From the NCBI GenBank assembly GCA_012295275.1, contig CM022672.1, positions 19,034,894-19,082,393 of the forward strand: a stretch of DNA of 47,500 bases, given 5' to 3'. Shown here one piece after another: positions 37,832-47,500 of this stretch (position 1 is the stretch's first letter; each line of letters opens with the position of its first letter). The notes beneath the pieces are model-generated. The model saw only the letters and a program-made list of their open reading frames with translations. It did not search any database and was not told the DNA's origin. The position numbers were made by a program, and so were the translations under genes. The stretch comes from Chrysomallon squamiferum (lineage: Eukaryota; Mollusca; Gastropoda; Neomphalida; Peltospiridae).

Positions 37832-39015
37832 ACAAAAATTAAAAACAGAACAACATTAAAGAGAAACAATAATTTCGAATTAATTAAAACATGGTTCTGC
37901 TAATACAGATTCTAATACCTTAAAAAGAGTTCTCAAACCATTTACTCCGTCACATCTTTCTTACAGAACAGAACTTTATTGCAAGTCGTTACTGTATATG
38001 AGAAATATTAACTGTATATTTATACAAACAAAATGGTTTTGCAACACTAGAAATATTCTTAAGTTATTACCACTTTATTCTATTGAAATTAAGGAATAAC
38101 CCTACTCGCCATAATCAAACATTAAATTATCAACTGCGATTGTCTGTCATGCAAGTAAGTGATTGTTTTCATATCTCATTCTTCTAAATGTGTCTGATAA
38201 CTGGCATCCGATCAGTCTAATCGTTTATTTCTAATTGTTTTTTGTTTTTGTTTTTTATTTCACTGACGTCACCGATTTTGGTAAAGTATCCCAGTTTTCA
38301 TTTCGACGCGGCCATTTTTGCTACACTGGCCCATAAAGATTAAAGTGACAATTTCCAAATCATGAAATTTCTTCTATCAATAGATATACATATATATACA
38401 TATCACATTAATACTTAGCCAGGTAATAACACTATATAACTGTATATACAATAAAGTTTATTAAAACTGTAACTTTGACTGATGAAATATATTCATGCAT
38501 TGATTGCAGCGTTAGGCTGAAGCCTAAAAGCAGATTTACAAATAATGTAATAATAATACAAAAAAAAAGAAAAAAAAGGCTTAACGTTACTTGAAAACAA
38601 GCACTTGGCATTCGGATATTAAAAAAAAAACACTGATAAATATATCTGTTTCTTTGTTTATTTATAATTTAAACTAACTCTTACCGAATGCGTTATTTGG
38701 TAACGTGAAACTGAAGTTTATTAACGCTTTAATTAAACAGTAAACTCGTTTTATTAAATTCGCTTTGTAACATACACAGTCATTTGTCAAAAACAATATC
38801 ACTGTAACGATGATGTGTATACTGCAGTTTTATTAGTCGACGTTAATAAATAAAAATAATGATGACGCTAATGATAATGATGATTGTGATGATAAAAACA
38901 ATATTAACGACAACGAAAAGAAATAAGACTATGTTGATGGCAGTATTACTGCCATTGCTTATTAACATCATTACTTCTAGTTGTTAGTCGTTGTATTAGC
39001 AATGATTCTAATAGT
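37832..39015. other. AT-rich upstream sequence
   Basis: No gene. A GGCCATTTTTG (YY1/Pho-core) lies at 38310-38320. GATGAT-type triplets at 38860-38900. Confidence 0.45.
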
Positions 39016-39240
39016 TGTAATACATACATACAGACACTAACACACACACACACACACATACATACATACATACACACACACATATATAAATACATACAGA
39101 CACACATACAAACAAATATACACACACACACATACATACATACATGCATAGATACATACATACACACATACATACATACAGACAGAGAGACACACACACA
39201 CACATGCTACATATATACATACATACAAACATACATAAGT
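39016..39240. repeat. (CA)n/(CATA)n compound array
   Basis: Alternating CA and CATA runs with ACAG interruptions. Confidence 0.95.
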
Positions 39241-39379
39241 TCATAATTACATTTGTGCATATAATATAAAACAACACAATAAAATGTAACACAATACAGT
39301 TCGACATAATATACTGTAATAATGTTTTATACATTACTATTTACAAAAAATATATATATATCTATCTATCTATCTGTAT

Positions 39380-40330
39380 ACATATATAGACTGTTGTTAG
39401 CGTGAATGTCCACAGGCAAACCTGGATGCGAGGACAAGGAAAGCGAAGAGAATCTCGAGCAGGATGGTTAAACAACTGATTATTCTAAACCAACGACACG
39501 GGCCGCTTCGAAACAACAACGCCGTGCACGTACACTTTTACTGTCTATTTATTTTCACCGTAAAACTATATTAAAACATTACACGCAACGACGCACATGA
39601 GATATGCGATCGTATTTTCCCCACCCCAGCCCCTGTGATTAACCCGCGTGTGATATCGGTTGTGTTTATTTTTATTTCTGTTCTTCTCTCGCGTAGATAA
39701 CACCCATTGCTTATTATTAGCGATATCTACTCACCGCTAATTGCATTAAATTAGACCCAAAACCGAAGCTCTGTTCATAAATATTTATCCGCTTTGATGG
39801 TTTTATATAAGCTAGATAACAATACCAATAATTCACAATTGACACGCTCTGATAAATTAATTATCATTAAATACATTAACGTTAATAGGGAAACACGTTC
39901 ATAATGATCTCGTCTCCGACAGGTCTGTGACGGAAGGAACAATGAAAACTATTTTGTTTCTGACGAGTTTCGCGTATATTTTGTTTTTGTTGTCCAATAT
40001 GGTAATTAAATTGATATATTGCCGTAATAATAATAAAAATTCAGATCTCCGTTTCTGCATCTGTCGCCAGCAAATTATAGGAATTTTATATCTCTGGTGT
40101 TATTGTTCTAAACGGACCCAGCAGTACAGGCTGATTAGATAAAAACGCTCGCCGTGCGCTGGTAGATTACGATTTATTTTTTAACGGTGAATTTCACGGA
40201 CTGAAAGCAAGATTGTGTGAAATGCGCTCACAATGATATCAGTGAATGACGGCGACAACAATGCGAACATTTCGTTTTCATTATAATGTAGACGTCGTTG
40301 TTATCATCTTTTACATACATGTGTGTATAA
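39380..40330. promoter_or_regulatory. Long unique island with clustered TCF, GATA and TAATTG motifs
   Basis: One of the longest repeat-free stretches. CTAATTG 39737-39743, GCTTTGATGG (full TCF/LEF match) 39791-39800, AGATAA at several places and TTAATTA near 39856. A 71-codon open frame (39927-40142) is not recognisable. Candidate enhancer upstream of Msx. Confidence 0.4.
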
Positions 40331-40379
40331 TTATATTTATATTATTATTAGATATACAACAGCAACACACAGATGTATA

Positions 40380-40563
40380 TGTATGTGTGTGTGTGTGTGT
40401 GTTTTTGTGTTGTGTGTGTGTATGTGTGTCTATGAGAGAGAGAGAGAGTATTGTATACATATATTTATTTCTTTATGTTAGATATTTTGTCTGGTTATAA
40501 CACAAACGTAAAACTGATACATAGTTATTTACATAATACTCACCAGATATTTTAATTATCATT

Positions 40564-40597
<34 letters not shown>

Positions 40598-40600
40598 CCA
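40380..40600. repeat. (TG)n, (GA)n and (TCA)n short arrays
   Basis: TG 40383-40431, GA 40433-40448, TCA 40560-40597. Confidence 0.93.
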
Positions 40601-41267
40601 TCATTATTGCCATTTTTAGTATTAATATCCATATCATCATCATTATTACCGAACGTTTAAAAAAAAAAAAAATAACAAAACCAAAAAAAAACAACAAAAA
40701 AACGTGTTTATCCCAGGTCAGAAGCTGATAACCCCTAAAATCCTCAAACACACGACGTACAAATAATTCGTTAGTAACGTAAAACCCGCCTAATTGTATA
40801 GATGTAGGTGACAATTCTTTTTATAACGAAGCGTTAAATTTCAACACCACCCGTAGCTTCAGACTCGCCGCGATACCAAACTTTTCCGAGTATAAAGGTT
40901 AACAAAAAAAAAAAAAAAAAAAAAAAAAAAAACACTGACAGCGATCGAGAGATAAGACATATTTACGACGACGGAAAAGAAGTTAGCGGTGCGCAATAAA
41001 AAAAAGGAGGGATTCACGATGTCGGGACGGGAGAGTCTGGGCCTCTTGGTAGTTCCTTTTTTGTAACCCGCTTAGGAAACCGGATATACTTGATGAAAAC
41101 AAATATGGCGCCACGGGTCCCAGTTTACGACAGTTTAACGGCTCGGTGCGGCTTGTCTGACTGCTCGTATGATTTCGGGGTGTGCACCCGATTATTACCG
41201 GTTCAAGATTCGTTATCTTACTCATTTGTTTTCTGTTAGGCAGGCTATCTGTAAATTCAAAGTGTGA

Positions 41268-41304
<37 letters not shown>

Positions 41305-42130
41305 TGGAATACGATATTCAGATGTGTGTGTGGTTTTTTTTTCTTTCCTGTGTTTTTAAAAAAAAAAAAAATAAAACAACAAAACAAAACAAAACAAAAC
41401 AAAACCGTCATCAGCCGATATTGCTGAAAAAAAAAAAATACTGAGCATACCCAAGATAGAAGCTAATAAAATAGTTTTCGATATTTTAAAAAAAAAAAAT
41501 TTAATCGGCTTCTTGGCTACAAGAAGGTGTAATAGTCAGGGCATCAAAGACAATGTCAAGAGTTTTTTTTTTTTTTTTTCTGTTTTTGTTTTTTTTAAAT
41601 CAGTCATCTGGTTTTGTTTGGTGTGATATGATTTATATCATATCGAATCATATCATATATCACGTTATTTTTACGTGATAGTTTTAATGTCACAATGCAG
41701 GCCGAAGAGTGAAGCCCACTCTGTGTAATGGTTGAAATTAATCCGCATCTGATCACGTTAGCATTAACTAAACAAAATAAATGAAGTTGTCACCGACAGG
41801 TGCAAGCACAGAATAGTGTAGAGTAACATCATCTAGGTACGATACAGCTCAGCAAAAACATACAACCTAATAGCTTGCATTAATATACCACTTACTGCAC
41901 AACGGCTTAGCGTATTGCAGCATAAAACTATAAGCGACATTCTTTGTTTGAATATAATGCGTGCAGTTGTGATCAGATAACGTAATGTAGGTATATCTGT
42001 CGTATCACGTGTCGGATGTCTCAGTCCGCCAGCTCTGTTTTTAAAGGATGGGATCATTCTAGCCGCGAGTTTATGAGAGTCGTTACGTAATAAATATTAA
42101 TTGTATATTACTACTTCCTTATCATTTAGA
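40601..42130. other. Upstream sequence with A/T homopolymers and an inverted repeat
   Basis: Poly(A) 40903-40932, poly(T) 41272-41300, AAAAC repeats 41375-41405, poly(T) 41562-41579. 40730-40900 and 40930-41230 are complex. Inverted repeat at 41624-41655. No gene. Confidence 0.5.
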
Positions 42131-42133
42131 GAT

Positions 42134-42691
<558 letters not shown>

Positions 42692-42776
<85 letters not shown>
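42692..42776. repeat. (GA)n microsatellite
   Basis: About 80 bases of GA. Confidence 0.98.
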
Positions 42777-42780
<4 letters not shown>

Positions 42781-42799
42781 CGGGCGCTGAATTGAAATT

Positions 42800-43320
42800 A
42801 CTGTAAATGACTCCAGACATAGGTAAGTATAATTATGAGTAAGTCTGCTGTGTGTGTGTGTGTTTTTTGCACACGCGTGCAGCCGTAGTGCGTTTACGTA
42901 TGCGTGACGGAAACGAAACGTTTTCCGTTTTGACCTCGCTCTCGTATAAACTAAATTAATAAACGAGAAGCAGCTCGTGGATCGGTTCTGGATCGCCGTT
43001 CGTTTGGCGCTGATAAACGCCAGAACTTCGAAAACATTTAAGGCACGATTAGCGTAATCAGGATAATAGCCTCGAATCCGTGTTCGGCTAAATTGACTAA
43101 TAATAGCGGGATGCTTTATCGGCGTGCTGTACAGGCAACACGTGCGCTGCCAATCAGCGCGCGCACTTGCCGCCATTGTGAAGCAATCGTCTGTTAAAGA
43201 CCGGTGAATCCAGCTCGTAAAGAGTTTTAATGTACGGCATAATGATAGAGCGTGCAACTCCGAGAACGAAGTTTTTCCAAACGTCTTCTAATTAAAACAG
43301 GCTTGTCGACACACCGGAAA
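42800..43320. promoter_or_regulatory. CpG-bearing island with CCAAT and GCCGCCAT
   Basis: CpG-frequent. CCAAT at 43150-43154 and GCCGCCATTGTG from 43169 lie 15 bases apart. CACGTG near 43139. No recognisable coding sequence. Promoter-like by motif content only. Confidence 0.4.
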
Positions 43321-44560
43321 TGAGCTTGTGTGCATGTCTGTTTTTGCCGAGGTTTTTTTTTTTTTTTTTTAATAAGGCTTAAAATAGACAAAATTGATAA
43401 TTTAAAACAAAAAGCCATCCATCCCCCTCATTGTCTGAAGTTTGAGTCAGGAAATTAAGTTTAGTGCCATGTAATGTTTTAAATAAAATTAACCTCTGGC
43501 ACTGCGGTATTAATTCACTATAATTTTACTTTCTGAAATACGAGCTCAGGCATCCACTTTCTGTATAATTTTCATTTTAGTTGGCGCTATGTGTGATTAA
43601 AAAACATTTCTGTAATTATATACTATTATTTCGAAACAATAACAACAAAAAAAAGAGAGAGAGAGAGAGAGAAAAAATTAATTGTATTCTTCTGTTACAG
43701 AAGGTGCAGAGTTATTTCACAGAAACTATTTTTTTATTTATTTTTTTTTATAAAAGAAAGATAAACATTTGCTTTGTTTAAACGAAGTATGTTATCGCTT
43801 CTGTCAGCGTATAACATATACATGCATTCGTGCAAACAAATAGCGTTAGAGATACGCACATACTTGCACACTTACCTACATACACACACAGATAGATACA
43901 CACATACATACATACATACACACTCTCATACACAGATATGTAAGCATACTTAATACATGTGTACATAAAAATTCGCATATAAACAGACAAAGACAAACAT
44001 AAATGCATATTGCTTGATCTAAACATAGCCTGGAATCTGTATTTATATTGGTTCGTGAATTCTATCAGTAACAACAGTTGTAACATCGGTCTAATTGCTC
44101 ACTCCGTTCCAGCGTTTACAGACAACTATTTACACAAGTATTAACGTTCGCCTTCAAACACGATCTCGGAATAGTTCGGCTTCGCTAAAACTCGCAACAA
44201 GTAGACCATTATCGGGTAATTGGCATCTATGAGTGGCTATTAATCCGTGATCGTCAGATCTTTAGTATAATTAACCGTAGATTGAGATACAGCGTATCAG
44301 TCGAGATACCGTGTGGAAGACTAAACATTATCAAAGAAACATTTACTAGTAAGTCGGAAAGATATCGGTTGTTACCTTCCATATTTCCCGTTCAAACCTT
44401 TAACTAACAACCCCAAAACCATACATTTTTGTGTAATATATCTCTTTTCAAAAATATTTAATTTTTTTTTTTTAAATAAACGCACGAAAGACAAACTAAT
44501 GTTATTAGATTCAATTTATCTCAAGAATTTTAAAATACATCTGAAGACAAACACATTCAT
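43321..44560. other. Non-coding stretch with small repeats
   Basis: Poly(T) 43353-43370, GA 43655-43670, CATA 43880-43925. 44090-44400 is a unique CpG-containing island. No gene. Confidence 0.45.
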
Positions 44561-44564
44561 GTTT

Positions 44565-44593
44565 ATATTTATATGTGTATATATGTGTGTGTG

Positions 44594-44626
<33 letters not shown>

Positions 44627-44635
44627 GCATGTATG

Positions 44636-44674
<39 letters not shown>

Positions 44675-44745
44675 CCCAATGCACCCGGTCATCTCTGGTA
44701 TATCAGTATGGATCGTTCTAAAAAAAAAAAAAAAAAAAAAAAAAG
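44565..44745. repeat. (TG)n/(TA)n array and poly(A)
   Basis: TATG/TG 44570-44600, TA 44601-44675 with a TGCATG interruption, and poly(A) 44721-44744. Confidence 0.93.
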
Positions 44746-45345
44746 GAAAAAAATATACCAATAAAACTGCTTTTTCATTTCGAAAACGCTCAGCCACATC
44801 TGATAGCCCTTTCAGTGATCATTTTTCTTTATGTAAAGCGGAGAAAAGCGATAAAATTCCCCCACTCTGATTCAGCCTCGCTGCACGCTGTTTTACCGCT
44901 AATAGCCGTTTGGAATGTAATTGGCTCTTTACGGCGGTTTTATACAGCCACGTCGTGTATGGGGTCTGACGTACACGGGCGAAGACGCGGAACATCTACA
45001 GGACCCCCGAATACCGGGCGTATTATGGAAGCAATAAATACGCATTAACATCTGATTTACTCAAGTGAAGTGCACCTTGGGAATCCAAGAAACCGAGATT
45101 ACCCCGATACCCCTATTTAAGAAATAATCATACACGCGACGGGGCTCCCAGCCGGCTTCAAAGGTTTTGAGTCTACAAACATACGAGTTGATTTGTTGCG
45201 TTATAAGCCGCTACGACTAGCGAGGGGGGGATCGAGACGGGAGATAAGCCGGACGTCACGTGCTGTAAAGTCGTGGGGATGGTGCAGCTGTCGCGCGATC
45301 TGACGAGGCTGCGTCTGAGCAAAGAGTTTCCAGCGAGTGAGCGTG
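44746..45345. other. Unique GC-richer island
   Basis: CpG-rich, particularly 45120-45320. TTCAAAGG (TCF-like) at 45157-45164, CACGTG near 45257. No gene recognised. Confidence 0.4.
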
Positions 45346-45364
45346 ATAAACCCTACTACTCCGA

Positions 45365-45420
45365 TATTTGTTTGTTTGCTTGTTTTCTTATTTTGTTTTG
45401 TTTTGTTTTTTGTTTTGTTT

Positions 45421-45465
<45 letters not shown>

Positions 45466-45865
45466 TTTTGTTTTATTTTATTTTATTTTATTTTATTTAT
45501 TATTTTTTCTTATTTATTTATTTTTTATTTTCTTATTTATTTATTTTGTTTTTATTTTATTTTATTTTTTTTTTATTTTTTATTTTATTTTATTTTTTTT
45601 ATTTATTTATTTTGTATTTATTTATTTATTTACTTTCTTTCTTATTTATTTATTTTATTTTATTTATTTTATTTTATTTTGTTTATTTTATTTTATTTTA
45701 TTTTTTTTTTTATTTTTTATTTATATATTTTGTATTTATTTATTTATTTACTTTCTTATTGATTTATTTACTTTCTTACTTTCTTATTTATTTATTTATT
45801 TATTTATTTATATTATTTATTTATTTACTTACTTACTTATTTATTTGTTTGTTTAATTGTTTACT
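45365..45865. repeat. TTTTG/(TTTA)n/TTTTA array, about 500 bases
   Basis: TTTTG units at the left, clean TTTA (45426-45465), TTTTA pentamers, then mixed TTTA/TTTC to 45860. Long Phe/Tyr/Leu-rich frames are artefacts. Confidence 0.97.
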
Positions 45866-47260
45866 TGATTCTTGGTGTGACTGATTACAATAATTTATGT
45901 CGTTGTGATGGTTGTGGTTACGGCTATGGTTATTCACGATGACGATGAAGTTTAGTATTAAAACGAGTGCTACTTTGGCGTCTTCTGCCGTTGCTCTTAT
46001 TAATGGTTGTGACGACGTCTGCGTATTTTTAGTTTTCTACCCTAATTCATTTATTCATTCATTCTCTCTTTCACTCTTTTTCCCCTTCGTTCATAGAGCA
46101 TTTGAAATAACTCGATAAATGTTTTACGTAACACGCAGACTTGCACTTTGTTACTGGTGAGCAATTTTAAGTGAAATTCAAAGTCAAAGACATTAATTAT
46201 TTAGATATGTGTTGTATACAGAACTATTCAACCAGCGTATGTGCTGTTTTGTCCACCTTTCCAAATATGTATACAGGTCACGTGTTTCTGTCACATCTCA
46301 AACGATATCACGTGATCAAACGCCACCTATTGAAAAAAAAAAAAAACGCTAGGAACTTATCTTCCAACCTAATACAATAAAGCCATAAAATGTGGAGTGT
46401 ATGGTTCGCAATGATGTTACAAATATATAATAATATTAAAATGGCGTGACCAGTGCAGAATAATATCCATGCAGTTTGGATTTTGTGAAGGACAACACTA
46501 AGTTGCCTTGAAATTTAAATTATCTAATTCTAAACCATAATTAATAACAAATAAAATAAAAAAAATCACCGTAAAATTTAAATAATCCGATTCCCAGCCA
46601 TAATTAAAATTAATTTGCATTGTGCGATTGAAAACGGTTATAAATTCATATTCATTCGATTTACAACGGGTCATTATCCGAAAACTATCCCACTTGTCGG
46701 TTTTTATTGTCCGTAACAAAACTTCAAAACCATTATTCCAAGCCACTTTTGTTTAAAAATGTGGTTTTTCAGCAAACGTCTGGTCCCTGGATCAGACGCA
46801 ACAGGTGGCCATTTTAATCGACGGTCTCGATCCCACTTTATTAGTTTTGATATCGGCGAATGAAACATCGCGACATAACAGCACAGTGACAGTTCCTTCT
46901 GGGCACGTTTTTCGAAAATACGCCGGTTTTCCGTGTTCAGTTCTCCCCCCCACCTTTCCTCGCTGTCCCACATCACGAAGGTGCCAGCGCGAAATGATTT
47001 GCGTTATCGAGACCAGTGGTTAATAACCCGGAACCGTACATATCCTCGGGAGAAGCAGAGGGTGTCGTGAAATAAAGAGACTAGTGAGAAGCCGGTTTTT
47101 TTTTGTGGTGTGGATTAATCGCTGCCATTAAGCATATGGTCCGAAGTTCCCAGTCCCCTTCAGGCGACAATTGTTTTTAATGAGTGTAATGGTTTTTACA
47201 CGTAACTTTCGTGTCATACTAGACGTGGTCAAAGCTTTTTGTTGACCCTTTTGCTTGGTC
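45866..47260. other. Mostly unique upstream region
   Basis: Complex sequence with small A-rich interruptions (46334-46346). CACGTG near 46279 and 46311; ATGGC/GCCAT cores at 46441 and 46808; TGTGGTGTGGATTAATC at 47104-47120. None of the open frames is recognisable. Possible conserved non-coding DNA. Confidence 0.4.
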
Positions 47261-47396
47261 ACTTTTATTTTATTTTATTTTTTTTTATTTTTTTAAATTA
47301 AAACTGCTTCGTTTTATTGTTATTCACTTATTGTTATATATTTCTCGTTTTGGGGAAAATTAAGTTCTGTATTTGTTGATGCTTTTATTGTTGTTG

Positions 47397-47451
<55 letters not shown>

Positions 47452-47500
47452 TTAATTATAACTGATTCGTTTTATTTTTATATTGTTTTATATTTCTTGT
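47261..47500. repeat. T-rich tract and (ATT)n to the window end
   Basis: TTTTA units 47265-47298, complex AT-rich sequence, then ATT 47399-47450. Confidence 0.9.

Noticed and set aside
45337-45884. Three overlapping 138-162 codon Phe/Leu/Tyr frames resembling membrane proteins
   Set aside because: All three frames of a TTTA/TTTTA repeat stay open. The hydrophobicity is a repeat artefact.

Overview
The window is AT-rich animal (metazoan) genomic DNA. It is mostly non-coding and crowded with microsatellites: GA/CT, CA/GT, TA, ATT/AAT, ATC, ACT, TATC/TGTC, CATA and TTTA tracts, plus poly(A)/poly(T). One protein-coding gene can be supported, an Msx (muscle segment homeobox) gene on the minus strand. 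The spliced gene, the enormous simple-repeat load and a weak motif match seen in molluscan DNA point to a lophotrochozoan. A mollusc, probably a cephalopod, is my best guess; this is inference, not proof.

The Msx gene runs leftwards. Coding exon 1 is 33022 down to 32542: 160 codons plus one base, with an EH1 co-repressor motif and a Ser tract. The intron is 32541 down to 25296 (7246 bases, GT-AG, phase 1). Coding exon 2 is 25295 down to 24859 and holds the complete homeodomain and the conserved C-terminus. The two exons join in frame to give 305 residues with no break. The start is the first in-frame ATG, and an in-frame stop lies upstream of it.

Region by region: 1-24858 lies downstream of (3' to) Msx. 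It alternates long repeat tracts with unique, less AT-rich islands at about 2915-3260, 3365-3690, 4535-4960, 5831-6350, 8190-8760, 9480-10060, 13441-14260, 15056-15420, 17327-17880 and 18660-19250. The block 20745-23700 is extremely AT-rich. The intron has unique islands at 25600-26080 and 27930-28260, a degenerate minisatellite at 26515-27080, and several ATT, TTTA and GA arrays. From 33023 to 47500 lies the 5' side of Msx, with a promoter-proximal block and unique islands near 35540-35880, 36600-36880, 39380-40320, 40730-41230, 42800-43320, 44090-44400, 44740-45340 and 46100-47250.

The gene-free islands carry motif clusters that would suit regulation of a developmental transcription factor. 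The clearest are a triple GCCGCCAT (YY1/Pho-type) array at 8279-8332, a CAATTA cluster with a TCF-like site at 36611-36867, a TCF/GATA/TAATTG cluster near 39680-39850, and an octamer plus paired CACGTG block at 15183-15355. These are motif readings only. No second protein gene, tRNA, rRNA, CRISPR array or recognisable transposon protein was found, and I saw no convincing new molecular system.
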